Part shown: positions 19,731 through 28,445 of the stretch, in pieces | Layout of the letters: each line of letters begins with the position of its first letter | Numbering within the stretch: the stretch's first letter is position 1 | Source: Mobilitalea sibirica | GTDB taxonomy: Bacteria; Bacillota; Clostridia; Lachnospirales; Lachnospiraceae | Assembly: GCF_015999265.1 (NCBI RefSeq) | Contig: NZ_JAEAGR010000006.1 | Location: 62,001 to 126,000 of the forward strand | Direction of reading: 5' to 3' | DNA length: 64,000 bases | Program-made: the position numbers and the translations under genes | Notes under the pieces: model-generated | Seen by the model: only the letters and a program-made list of their open reading frames with translations | Databases searched by the model: none | Told to the model about the DNA's origin: nothing

Positions 19731-20142
19731 TTAGGTAAGCTCTACGATATTCTTTATTAAATATTAAGTGCAGTATGGCTTATTGATTTATATTAAACAG
19801 CAGATCCTCTATTAATTTATTATCTGAAACAATACGAGTTATTCAGTTAGCTTGCAGCGTGTAAATAATCGTACCTAAGAATGATTGAATAAACAATGAA
19901 AAGGTTTTGCAATGGATAATCATAAAATTTGTGGATTTCCTCTCATTATTTTAACATATGTGTGGATAGACGAATCAGATTATCAGAGGAAAGCATGTAA
20001 TTAATTAGAGCAGTAATAGAAGTAAATATATGAGAAGATAAGAATATAAAAAAGTTAGTAATATAAAATCACGCTTTTCGTATATTTAATTTGATATTTA
20101 GATAGCTTAGATATAATTGAAGTTGAACGGTTGGTGAGTAAC
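19731..20142. other. Intergenic region, little visible
   Basis: Very AT-rich. A TTGATA/TATAAT pair at 20091-20117 has only a 15-base spacer and may be the promoter of the methyltransferase. No hairpin, RNA gene or coding stretch was convincing. Confidence 0.35.
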
Positions 20143-21513
20143 ATGGAGGCAGCAGTTAAGAAAAATGATCAGGTAGAGGTTACGATTGAAGACATTGGAT
20201 CTGACGGAGAAGGTATCGGTAAATATAAGGGATATACACTGTTTATCAAAGACACCGTTGTTGGGGATAAAGCTTTAGTCAAAGTTATGAAGACAGGGAA
20301 GACCTATGGCTATGCAAGATTAGTGGAACTAATTACACCATCAGGCTCCCGCATACAGCCCCGATGTCCAATCGCTGATAAGTGTGGCGGTTGTCAGTTG
20401 CAGCACATGGATTATAAGAAGCAGTTAGAATATAAAGAAAATAAAGTTAGGAACTGCCTTACACGGATTGGGGGCTTTACAAAGATACCTATGGAACCAA
20501 TCTGTGGCATGGAGGAACCTTATTATTATCGTAATAAATCCCAGTTTCCGGTTGGTAGGAAAAAAGACGGAACATTGTCCATTGGCTTTTATGCCGGGAG
20601 AACTCATTCCATTATTGATACGCAGCATTGCTATATTGGGGCAAAGGTTAATGTAGATATCCTAAAGTTTATGCGGACTTTTATCGAGCAATATCACATA
20701 GAACCTTATGATGAGGAAACCCATAAGGGCTTGCTAAGACATATCCTGACCCGGGTTGGATTTCAGACCGGCGAAATTATGGTATGTCTGGTGATCAACG
20801 GTAATAATTTACCCCACAGGGAAAAACTTGTGGAGGGACTTAAGAATATTCAGGGTATGAAAAGTATCTGTCTGAATATTAATACCTCAAAAACGAATGT
20901 TATTCTTGGGGATAAGGTTATACCGATTTGGGGAGAACCTTATATAACTGATAGTATAGGTCCGATCAAATATCAGATATCTCCTCTTTCTTTTTACCAG
21001 GTGAATCCGGAGCAGACCAAGAAGCTATATGAGTTGGCGCTACAGTATGCTGATTTACACGGGGATGAAATCGTATGGGATCTATATTGCGGTATTGGAA
21101 CGATATCTTTATTCCTCGCTCAGAAGGCTAAGAAGGTATATGGAGTAGAGATTATACCCCAAGCTATTGAGGATGCGAAAACCAATGCCAGAATTAATGG
21201 AATAGATAATGCAGAGTTTTATGTAGGGGCAGCAGAAGAGGTGCTTCCCAGAATGTATAAAGAGAAAAAAGTCAAAGCAGATGTAATCGTTGTAGATCCT
21301 CCAAGGAAGGGCTGCGATCAGAGTCTTCTGGATACCATTCTGGAAATGGGTCCCAAAAGAGTAGTATATGTATCCTGTGACCCGGCTACCCTAGCGAGGG
21401 ATTTGAAATATCTGTGTGAGAAGGATTACGACCTGGTGAAGGTGCAGGCGGTAGATCAGTTTGGCCATAGTGTGCACGTTGAGACGGTCGTACTTTTGAG
21501 CAAAAAGAACTAG
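20143..21513 (+). CDS. rlmD: 23S rRNA (uracil-5-)-methyltransferase RumA/RlmCD family
   Basis: 456 residues from ATG 20143 (GGTGAG site; in-frame TTG 20131 and GTG 20134 also possible). N-terminal TRAM domain (~10-65), Fe-S motif CPIADKCGGC, then a class I methyltransferase with LYCGIGTISLFLAQ, VDPPRKGC and the catalytic-cysteine block YVSCDPATLARDL. It makes m5U in 23S rRNA (U1939 and, in Firmicutes RlmCD, also U747). Whether this copy is single or dual specific is not visible. Confidence 0.93.
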   Translation: MEAAVKKNDQVEVTIEDIGSDGEGIGKYKGYTLFIKDTVVGDKALVKVMKTGKTYGYARLVELITPSGSRIQPRCPIADKCGGCQLQHMDYKKQLEYKENKVRNCLTRIGGFTKIPMEPICGMEEPYYYRNKSQFPVGRKKDGTLSIGFYAGRTHSIIDTQHCYIGAKVNVDILKFMRTFIEQYHIEPYDEETHKGLLRHILTRVGFQTGEIMVCLVINGNNLPHREKLVEGLKNIQGMKSICLNINTSKTNVILGDKVIPIWGEPYITDSIGPIKYQISPLSFYQVNPEQTKKLYELALQYADLHGDEIVWDLYCGIGTISLFLAQKAKKVYGVEIIPQAIEDAKTNARINGIDNAEFYVGAAEEVLPRMYKEKKVKADVIVVDPPRKGCDQSLLDTILEMGPKRVVYVSCDPATLARDLKYLCEKDYDLVKVQAVDQFGHSVHVETVVLLSKKN

Positions 21514-21516
21514 CAA

Positions 21517-21552
21517 AAACCCAGTAAAATCAATGGGTTTAACTATTTCTTC
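21517..21552 (+). terminator. Terminator after rRNA methyltransferase gene
   Basis: AAACCCA (21517-21523) pairs with TGGGTTT (21534-21540) and is followed by a T-rich run. The stem is short. Confidence 0.5.
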
Positions 21553-21854
21553 TTACCCACCCTTAAATTGAGAGTTTATGTATTTAGTGCCAAATTGATG
21601 CTCCGATAAACCAGGGGTAAACAATTTGGCATTAATCATATGATTTGGCAAAAAACAATAACCTTTTGGCATATTTGCTTACTTTTTACAAAAAAATACT
21701 TTGTCTCCTTTTTTAGGAGTACAAAAACGCAGCATGAACTTAGTATTATTACACTTTATAATATACCATCATGGTTACAAGGTGGCATCTCATGTTACAT
21801 TTAGACTGAACCTCTAGGTATACTTTTATTTTGGATCACAATGTAAAAAAATGG

Positions 21855-21901
21855 TTTACATGTAAAAAATATTTGACATATGGTAAAATGTAGCTTACAA
21901 T
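21855..21901 (+). promoter_or_regulatory. Promoter with palindromic operator for the XRE/membrane-protein pair
   Basis: TTGACA (21873-21878) and TACAAT (21896-21901) are exactly 17 bases apart, an excellent sigma-A promoter. A perfect palindrome TTTACATGTAAA (21855-21866) ends just upstream of the -35, and related TGTAAA / TTACA pieces surround it. This suggests autoregulation by the small XRE protein encoded by the second gene; that link is inference. Confidence 0.65.
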
Positions 21902-21935
21902 ATGTATATAAATTAATACACAAGGAGTGTTGAGT

Positions 21936-22445
21936 ATGTCATATCAGGAAAAAAGAACTATAGTATCGATAATTACAGGACTATTTATACTAGTGGCTTA
22001 CGGCATCTATGCTTTTGAGAAATATCAATCTGGAGTCATTGCCGCAGATGATATAAAAGCCTGGGCAGGTATAATGCTGGTTTTTATCGGTATAGGCGTA
22101 GTATTAGCAATTGTCATTCAAATCGTTTTCCATATACTGCTATCCATAACAATAGCTATACAGGAAAGAGCTAGAACTGGCAGATGTGGTGATGATAAGG
22201 AAATTGAAAAAACAATTAGTGCCAAAATGGTAACTGATGAAATGGATAAGCTTATTGAGTTAAAGTCAATGCGAGTTAGTTTTATAATAGCAGGCATAGG
22301 CTTTGTAACAGCATTGGTAACACAGCTTTTCAACTATCCACCCGCAGTACTTCTTAATGTACTGTTCATATCCTTCAGTGCAGGATCATTGCTTGAGGGA
22401 TTAGCGCAGATATACTTTTACAGAAGGGGGATTAAAAATGGCTAA
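21936..22445 (+). CDS. Small integral membrane protein (DUF2178-like)
   Basis: 169 residues from ATG 21936 (AAGGAG 8 bases upstream) with four hydrophobic helices in two pairs, about 8-25, 38-65, 110-130 and 135-155, separated by a charged loop ([18 protein letters not shown]). Topology and pairing fit DUF2178-type proteins, which are commonly encoded together with a tiny XRE regulator. Its end overlaps the regulator's start by 8 bases. Its biochemical role is unknown; such pairs may report on the membrane or work as a modulator of the HTH protein. Confidence 0.7.
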   Translation: MSYQEKRTIVSIITGLFILVAYGIYAFEKYQSGVIAADDIKAWAGIMLVFIGIGVVLAIVIQIVFHILLSITIAIQERARTGRCGDDKEIEKTISAKMVTDEMDKLIELKSMRVSFIIAGIGFVTALVTQLFNYPPAVLLNVLFISFSAGSLLEGLAQIYFYRRGIKNG

Positions 22446-22662
22446 GAAGATTCTGATAACAAACAACATCAGACAGTTCCGTTTCTTTGCCAATGAAATG
22501 ACACAGCAGCAGCTGGCCGAAAAAGTCGGAGTATCAAGGCAGACGATATTGGCAATAGAGGCTGGTAAGTATTCTCCTTCTTTGGAGCTTGCTTTTCGGA
22601 TAGCAGATGCATTTGGGGTAAAGATTGGGGAAGTATTCGATTATGAAGTAAAAGGGGAGTAA
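22438..22662 (+). CDS. Small XRE-family HTH regulator
   Basis: 74 residues, essentially only a HTH domain: [20 protein letters not shown] is the canonical helix-turn-helix, followed by [17 protein letters not shown]. It matches the YozG-like single-domain regulators. The ribosome site AGAAGGGGG lies inside the preceding gene. The next gene starts 4 bases after its stop, so all three genes are probably one operon. Confidence 0.92.
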   Translation: MAKKILITNNIRQFRFFANEMTQQQLAEKVGVSRQTILAIEAGKYSPSLELAFRIADAFGVKIGEVFDYEVKGE

Positions 22663-22666
22663 TAAG

Positions 22667-23626
22667 ATGAAAGCAGTTGTATATGATAAAAGTAAAGCTC
22701 CTGAAGTTCTTGTATTAAGGGAAGTGGAAAAGCCTATTCCTGGTGACAATGAAGTCCTGGTTAGAATCTTTGCAGTTTCTTTAAATGCCGCTGATTACCG
22801 TTCAATGAGGATGGGGATTATACCCAAACGGAAAATCTTTGGTTCCGATATTGCTGGTTGTATAGAAGCGACGGGTAAGAATGTAATAAAGCTTGCAGTA
22901 GGAGATGAAGTATTTGGAGATTTATCTTCCTGTGGCTTCGGGGGTTTTGCTGAATATGTTGTCGTACCTGAAAGATTATTAGCATTAAAGCCGAAGGATG
23001 TTTCCTTTGAAGTTGCGGCTGCTGTCCCAATGGCGGCGGTTACTGCTCTCCAGGCTGTGCGCAGTAAAGGAAATATTCAACAGGGAAAAAGAGTTTTGAT
23101 TTATGGTGCCGGGGGAGGCGTAGGTACTTTTGCCGTACAGCTATCCAAATATTTTGGAGCTGAAGTAACAGCTGTTTGCAGTGAGAATAAAGTACAACTG
23201 GTAAAGGATCTCGGAGCAGACCATGTTATTAACTATAATGAACAGGATTTTACCAAAGGCGGAAAAAAGTATGACCTTGTGCTAGCTGTAAATGGAAAAA
23301 ATTCACTTACTGAATATAAGCATATTTTAACAAAAAGAGGTATTTTTGTAGTGGTGGGAGGAGCATTATCTCAGCTTATTAAAACTATGCTGTTTGGAGC
23401 ATTCATGTCAATTGGTGGTAAGAAAATGACATTCCTAGCAGCGAAACCAAATATGGAGGATTTGGAATTTATAATCAAGCTTGTGCAAGAGGGTAAGATT
23501 AATCCAGTCATGGACAGACGATATTCACTTCATGAAACCGCTGAAGCAATGCGGTATCTTAGTGAAGGCCATGCTAGGGGAAAAGTTGTAATCAATGTTG
23601 TCCATAGTACTCATGCATTTTATTAG
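22667..23626 (+). CDS. Medium-chain NAD(P)-dependent dehydrogenase / quinone oxidoreductase
   Basis: 319 residues: GroES-like N-terminal domain (SLNAADYRSMRMG) and a Rossmann domain with YGAGGGVGTFAVQLSKYFGA. The structural-zinc cysteines and the Cys/His of the zinc alcohol dehydrogenases are absent, placing it with zeta-crystallin-like quinone oxidoreductases. AGGGGAG before ATG 22667 lies in the end of the XRE gene. The substrate is unknown. The last 8 residues (VHSTHAFY) exceed the family's usual end. Confidence 0.9.
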   Translation: MKAVVYDKSKAPEVLVLREVEKPIPGDNEVLVRIFAVSLNAADYRSMRMGIIPKRKIFGSDIAGCIEATGKNVIKLAVGDEVFGDLSSCGFGGFAEYVVVPERLLALKPKDVSFEVAAAVPMAAVTALQAVRSKGNIQQGKRVLIYGAGGGVGTFAVQLSKYFGAEVTAVCSENKVQLVKDLGADHVINYNEQDFTKGGKKYDLVLAVNGKNSLTEYKHILTKRGIFVVVGGALSQLIKTMLFGAFMSIGGKKMTFLAAKPNMEDLEFIIKLVQEGKINPVMDRRYSLHETAEAMRYLSEGHARGKVVINVVHSTHAFY

Positions 23627-23632
23627 TGATAA

Positions 23633-23772
23633 GGGATTACCTTCCTACAAAGACACTGCGTTATTATGCTGAAATAGGATTAACTCTTCTTTTTGGAAGC
23701 AGTTCTGAAACGATGGTTTTCTCAATAAAATTATACAATAGTTTAAAGAATTATATACTAGTTATGTTTGCA
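23633..23772 (+). pseudogene. Possible remnant of a MerR-family regulator
   Basis: In the frame of 23650 the sequence reads TKTLRYYAEIGL, which is the core of the MerR helix-turn-helix signature (TLRYYxxIGL), but nothing before it or after it resembles MerR and there is no start. It lies directly after the dehydrogenase. MerR regulators often neighbour such oxidoreductases, so this may be the stump of a deleted one. Only 10-12 residues support the call. Confidence 0.35.
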
Positions 23773-23817
23773 ACCTAAATTAAGTTCAGATGTATAACTA
23801 TAACATATCATATATAG

Positions 23818-23866
23818 AGGTAAAGGGATTAAACTGCTAACGCAATTTAACCCCTTTACCTTTTAT
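23818..23866 (+). terminator. Strong terminator
   Basis: AGGTAAAGGGATTAAA (23818-23833) pairs with TTTAACCCCTTTACCT (23846-23861), followed by TTTTATT. It ends the XRE/dehydrogenase operon. Confidence 0.85.
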
Positions 23867-24016
23867 TATGTAGTATTTATAAATTCATTAACAAAAAAAT
23901 ACTAGAGCTACTATAAGCAGGTGGTGAATTTTTCTAATTAGCACTGGTAAAATAATGAAAACTAATTTATTATAGGTATTGAGTGTAATTAAAATGAAAA
24001 ATTGGAGGATCTTCTC

Positions 24017-26032
24017 ATGAAATTAAAACAGAAACAAGTTATAATAATAATTTCCCTATTCGTATTGATTGGCTTAGGCTTTCTTTTATATAAATCAAAT
24101 AACCAACCTGAGGCTAATCCTACTGATAAACAAGAAGGACAAAAAAGTACTCAGGCAGAAGATAATAACAAGCAAAAAGAGATTAGCAACTCAAAGGAAG
24201 ATGACGAAAAACACACAGATGACAATACGGAGCAAGAAAATGAAAACAACCTTCCAAAAGAAAATGAATCCCAAGAGAATATAGAAAAACTTTCCGGGGC
24301 AGAGGAAAGCACTTCATCAGCAGGAGATAAAGCCGAACAGACGGACGATAACAAAGCACCGACAGAAGATAATTCACAACAAACTGAGAATAATGCAGAA
24401 CAAGTTAACGAAAAAACAAAGACAGAAGTTAATACACCGGTAGCAGAGGGTGGTTCGTTTCAAGTAAAGGAACATACCTACCGGGTTTTATCCACCTCAC
24501 AGAAATCAGTAGCATTAATTAACACAACGCAGCAAAATGGTGATTTTATTGTACCCTCGGAAGTTACCTATAACAATAATACTTACGTAGTTACTCAAAT
24601 TGGTGGAGATTTTAAGGAAGTTAGCAGGCTGGATGCCGATGAAAGCAGATACTATTCTTATTATATAGGATCTTTTTCAGACAATGAATTTAGTAGTATA
24701 ACTATCCCGAAATCTGTAACGAGAATTGCTGACTATTCCTTTTATGGTATCACAAATTTACAAAAAGTTACGATTAACAGTGATGAAATTACAATAGGTA
24801 AATACGCGATAAGTAATCTATCTGGTCTTATGTTTAAGGAACGTACCTTAAATATCAATGCGAAAAAAGTTACACTGGAGGAGGGAGCCTTATCTAACGC
24901 TCTCATGACCTCTATAACCATTCATGCTGACCAGTTATCCGTTGGTGACTATGCTTTGGCTTTAGCACCAAAAGGTACTAAGTTACCCCAGGGAACTACA
25001 AATATCGGTAATTATGCTTTTGATGGATGTATTGGTACCTTTACCATACCCAAAGATGTAAGCTCCATCGGAGAAGGAGCATTTTATAAGATGAAGCTTA
25101 AATTAGAGGAAGGTAATAAATACTACAAAATATCAAACGGTGTTCTTTATAATATGGAAGGGACTGAATTAATACGAGCATTTGATTTATCAGGAGCATT
25201 TACCATTCCTTCCAAGGTAACATCTATAAAACAATATGCTTTTGCTTATTCCAATGTAACAGAGATTACTACTTCTGAAAACATGAAAGAATTACCTGAG
25301 TATGCATTTTATCAATGTCCTAAACTTACTAAGGTTATAGTCACGGAGGGTATTGAAGCGATAGGAAATAGTTCTTTTTATGATACAAAGTTATCCGATG
25401 TGACTTTACCGGACTCTTTAATAACAATTGGAGATTATGCATTTTTCAACAACAAATCGTTAAAAAGTATTAATTTACCACCTAAGATTATGTCCATAGG
25501 AACAAAAGCTTTCTATCGCACCGGTATTTCAAAAGTTCGAGTACCTGCTTCTGTAAAAGAGATTCGTAGAGAAGCCTTTGGTTTATATTCGACAGGGGAT
25601 AACTCAGGGGTCACTATTACCTTTGAAGAAGGCAATGATTACTTTGAGCAAATAGATAATATTGTCTATAAAAAGGGTACTTCTAGAGTCCTTATGATAA
25701 TTCTTGATCCTAACTCCGAAACCATAGTACTTCCTGAGGGATTAAAAGAAGTTGATGAAATAAACTTTATAAACTTTAATCAAGCTATGCAATTAGTTAT
25801 TCCAGATACTGTTACAGTTATAAATGGCAAGATATTTAATTATTATTTAGATAGAGAAGATGTAGGTACTGTTCGCTTTAGCGGGATTGAAGCACCAGAG
25901 ATTAAACTTGATGATGCTACTATATTTCATATTCATGCATTTGTTCCTAACGAAGGAAAGGCTAGTTATGAGGAGGCATTTTCTATCTCGCCAAATAATG
26001 AAATACAAACAGTGAGATTCATTGGGTATTAA
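24017..26032 (+). CDS. BspA-type leucine-rich-repeat surface protein
   Basis: 671 residues from ATG 24017 (GGAGG 8 bases upstream). Signal/anchor helix (~7-25), then a Gln/Glu/Asn/Asp-rich linker to about residue 140, then a chain of BspA-like LRR_5 units such as SITIPKSVTRIADYSFYG, ISKVRVPASVKEIRREAFG and DVTLPDSLITIGDYAFFNN up to ~residue 610. Such repeats mediate surface adhesion or protein binding. No sortase motif or lipobox is present; anchoring is probably by the N-terminal helix. It stands alone. Confidence 0.88.
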   Translation: MKLKQKQVIIIISLFVLIGLGFLLYKSNNQPEANPTDKQEGQKSTQAEDNNKQKEISNSKEDDEKHTDDNTEQENENNLPKENESQENIEKLSGAEESTSSAGDKAEQTDDNKAPTEDNSQQTENNAEQVNEKTKTEVNTPVAEGGSFQVKEHTYRVLSTSQKSVALINTTQQNGDFIVPSEVTYNNNTYVVTQIGGDFKEVSRLDADESRYYSYYIGSFSDNEFSSITIPKSVTRIADYSFYGITNLQKVTINSDEITIGKYAISNLSGLMFKERTLNINAKKVTLEEGALSNALMTSITIHADQLSVGDYALALAPKGTKLPQGTTNIGNYAFDGCIGTFTIPKDVSSIGEGAFYKMKLKLEEGNKYYKISNGVLYNMEGTELIRAFDLSGAFTIPSKVTSIKQYAFAYSNVTEITTSENMKELPEYAFYQCPKLTKVIVTEGIEAIGNSSFYDTKLSDVTLPDSLITIGDYAFFNNKSLKSINLPPKIMSIGTKAFYRTGISKVRVPASVKEIRREAFGLYSTGDNSGVTITFEEGNDYFEQIDNIVYKKGTSRVLMIILDPNSETIVLPEGLKEVDEINFINFNQAMQLVIPDTVTVINGKIFNYYLDREDVGTVRFSGIEAPEIKLDDATIFHIHAFVPNEGKASYEEAFSISPNNEIQTVRFIGY

Positions 26033-26373
26033 GAGTAGACGAGCTCTGTAATTAAGATTATCAAGAAATTGTACGAAAATACTGAATAGTAAAACGAATT
26101 GTAAACGGCGGTCACTTAGTTGAATCTTTTATCTTATTATTTTAGTATATCAAAGAAAATATCTGCTGTATTTTAATGTTTCTAAAGTTTTATGGATAAA
26201 TCATGGAATTTACTGGTACTCTATGCGTCATATTTATGATAAAATTATCTCATTAATCATGGATGAAAACAATCAATTAAGGATAGTAATTATTACTAAT
26301 ACATCAAATTCATAGTTCTGAGATATTACGGATCATCCTAATTAAAATCATATAAAAATATGGAAGGTGCAGT
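26033..26373. other. Intergenic region, nothing convincing
   Basis: 341 AT-rich bases. A 30-codon frame (starting near 26225) lacks a ribosome site. I see no hairpin with a T-run. Confidence 0.4.
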
Positions 26374-27531
26374 ATGAAATACAGAAAATTAGGTAAGACC
26401 GGACTAATGGTAAGCGAATTAGCACTAGGATGTGAATATGTTTGGCACTCCGATGAAAAGGATGTCGTTGATCTCGTTCATGCTGCAATTGATGCAGGCA
26501 TAAATTATATCGATATTTTTGTCGGTACTCCTTCTACCAGAGATTATTTTGGTAGAGCCTTAAAGGGTATTCGTGAAAAGGTGATTCTTGCCGGCCATTT
26601 TGGTTGTATCGATATTAATAAACAATATGTTCGAACTAGAGATATGAAGCTTTGTGAAGATTTCATACAACAATTCTATACAAGGCTTCAAACTGATTAT
26701 ATTGATATATTATTCTTACATAATTGTGATGAGGAAAATGATTTTAACCTTATCTTTGAGGGTGAGATGTACCGGAGGGCCCTAGAGTTAAAGAATGAGG
26801 GAAAAGCAAAATTTATAGGCTTTAGTACCCACAATACAAAGATTGCCCTTAAGGCCGTAAAAAGTGGTAAGATTGATGTTCTGATGTTTCCGGTAAATCC
26901 ACTGTTTAATCATATGCCAAGAGATACAGGTATGGAGAAACTATTTAACTTAGAAATTGACGGAGCTCGTTCGGAGGAGGAAAAGTCTAATTATCCCACA
27001 AAGCAGGAGCTATATGAGGAATGTATCACCAGGGAAATAGGAATCATAGCGATGAAACCGTTTGCAGCAGGTAATGTTTTGAAAAATTATGAGGGCGGTG
27101 TACTTCAAGGCTTAATATCCCTGACTCCAGTTCAATGTATCAGTTATGTTCTGGACCAAAATCAAGCCACCATAGCACTTCCCGGTTTTAAAAATGTAAA
27201 GGAATTAAATGAGTCATTAGCTTATTTCACTGCAACTGACGAGGAAAAGGATTATAAGAAGGAACTGGAGAATAGTGATGTATATAAATTTAAGAATCAG
27301 TGTATGTACTGTAATCACTGCCAGCCCTGCCCCAACAAAATTGATATTGCTGAGGTAACTAAACTGAAGGATATGGCAGAAAAAGAAATGACGGATGAGA
27401 TTGAATCAAGATATCTTGCATTAGAAGCAAACGCCGGAGACTGCCTGTTTTGTGGAGCTTGTTCTAAGCGGTGTCCGTTTGGTATTGATGTAAGTAAAAA
27501 TATGAAACGTGCCTTAGAATTATTTGCCTAG
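26374..27531 (+). CDS. Aldo/keto reductase with C-terminal ferredoxin domain, altered active site
   Basis: 385 residues. The N-terminal TIM barrel is of the AKR family (RKLGKTGLMVSELALG, DYIDILFLH), and the C-terminus has two [4Fe-4S] sets: C310/C313/C316/C319 and C357/C360/C363/C367. In the AKR tetrad, D47 and H116 are kept, but the position of the catalytic Tyr holds T52 and that of the Lys holds H75. Ordinary NADPH-dependent carbonyl reduction is therefore doubtful; the iron-sulfur clusters suggest ferredoxin-linked chemistry. ATG 26374 follows GGAAGG. Monocistronic. Confidence 0.88.
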   Translation: MKYRKLGKTGLMVSELALGCEYVWHSDEKDVVDLVHAAIDAGINYIDIFVGTPSTRDYFGRALKGIREKVILAGHFGCIDINKQYVRTRDMKLCEDFIQQFYTRLQTDYIDILFLHNCDEENDFNLIFEGEMYRRALELKNEGKAKFIGFSTHNTKIALKAVKSGKIDVLMFPVNPLFNHMPRDTGMEKLFNLEIDGARSEEEKSNYPTKQELYEECITREIGIIAMKPFAAGNVLKNYEGGVLQGLISLTPVQCISYVLDQNQATIALPGFKNVKELNESLAYFTATDEEKDYKKELENSDVYKFKNQCMYCNHCQPCPNKIDIAEVTKLKDMAEKEMTDEIESRYLALEANAGDCLFCGACSKRCPFGIDVSKNMKRALELFA

Positions 27532-27544
27532 TTATACATATCAC

Positions 27545-27578
27545 GGGGTTGTCGCACTAATAGTGTGACGCCCTTTTT
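27545..27578 (+). terminator. Terminator after aldo/keto reductase
   Basis: GGGGTTGTCGCACT pairs with AGTGTGACGCCC around AAT and is followed by TTTTT. A strong, compact hairpin. Confidence 0.85.
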
Positions 27579-27815
27579 AATTGATGAGATAGGATCGTAG
27601 CTGAAAAGTCAAATTTCCTTAACCCAATATTTAATGTCTTTTTATTTACATTTTAATCCTATTATAATAATATTTATCTATATTTAATCTACAGGTGTTA
27701 AGATTGAGATACATCCTTTTGGAGTATGTAAAGAAAATACAGATGAGAAGGAGGTGTATATAGGAAGAGTGAACGAAGTATTTTGTGCTAATGAAGGGGG
27801 GAAAGGAAGGTTATT

Positions 27816-28445
27816 ATGTCAGAATTATTAAAGAATGCTTTTACAGGAGGAAATCTGATACCTACCGTACTGTTAATATTAGTCGTCTTGTATTGGATTG
27901 TTGTAATTATTGGAGTCCTAGATTTTGATTTTCTGGACTTTGATTTTGATGTAGGTGACACCTCCGGTCCGTTCTATGCTCTATTAGCCTTTTTAAAGGT
28001 AGGGGAAATTCCCTTTATGTTTGTCTTTAGCATATTAATACTGAATTTTTGGATTATCGCTATGCTAATGTATTACTTGCCCATATCTCCCGGTGGAACA
28101 GTGAATACCATATTACTGTTACCTACAATGATATTAAGTATATTTATTACGAAATTCGAATGCATTCCTCTAAAGGCTATGCTAAAGAACAGTAGTATTC
28201 ACAGCAACAGAGAGATCGAAACAATCGTAATTGGGCAATTTTGTACACTTAAGTGTGATGTTGAAAACGGACGACTGGGACAGGCAGAGATAAAAAGAGA
28301 AGGGGAAGGGGCTACCTTGATTATTAATGTAAAGCCCGAATTTGACGGAGTAGCATTTCATAAAGATGAAGTTGCATATGTTTACAGAAAAGATACGATT
28401 AAAGATATCTATTATATTGTTAAAATTGAAGGAGTGTTATCATGA
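27816..28445 (+). CDS. YqiJ-like membrane protein with OB-fold domain
   Basis: 209 residues: hydrophobic helices at ~12-33, ~65-88 and ~95-115, an acidic repeat DFDFLDFDFDVGD after helix 1 that is typical of YqiJ/DUF1449 proteins, and a C-terminal soluble OB-fold-like beta domain (~125-205). YqiJ/NfeD-type proteins accompany flotillins and help place them in the membrane. ATG 27816 follows AAGGAAGG. Its stop overlaps the flotillin start by four bases (ATGA), so the two are coupled. Confidence 0.85.
   Translation: MSELLKNAFTGGNLIPTVLLILVVLYWIVVIIGVLDFDFLDFDFDVGDTSGPFYALLAFLKVGEIPFMFVFSILILNFWIIAMLMYYLPISPGGTVNTILLLPTMILSIFITKFECIPLKAMLKNSSIHSNREIETIVIGQFCTLKCDVENGRLGQAEIKREGEGATLIINVKPEFDGVAFHKDEVAYVYRKDTIKDIYYIVKIEGVLS

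Larger units (their letters stand above)
21514..21935. other. Intergenic region with terminator, repeats and regulated promoter
   Basis: Contains AAACCCA/TGGGTTT at 21517-21540 (terminator of the methyltransferase gene), a TGCCAAATTG/CAATTTGGCA inverted repeat (21588-21597, 21622-21631), three direct TTTGGCA copies, and the TTTACATGTAAA palindrome plus promoter listed separately. No coding region is apparent. Confidence 0.55.

Noticed and set aside
26225-26316. 30-codon frame in the gap before the aldo/keto reductase
   Set aside because: No ribosome site or homology recognisable.
27754-27831. 26-codon GTG frame before the YqiJ-like gene
   Set aside because: The AAGGAGG site touches the start codon directly and the frame overlaps the real gene start.
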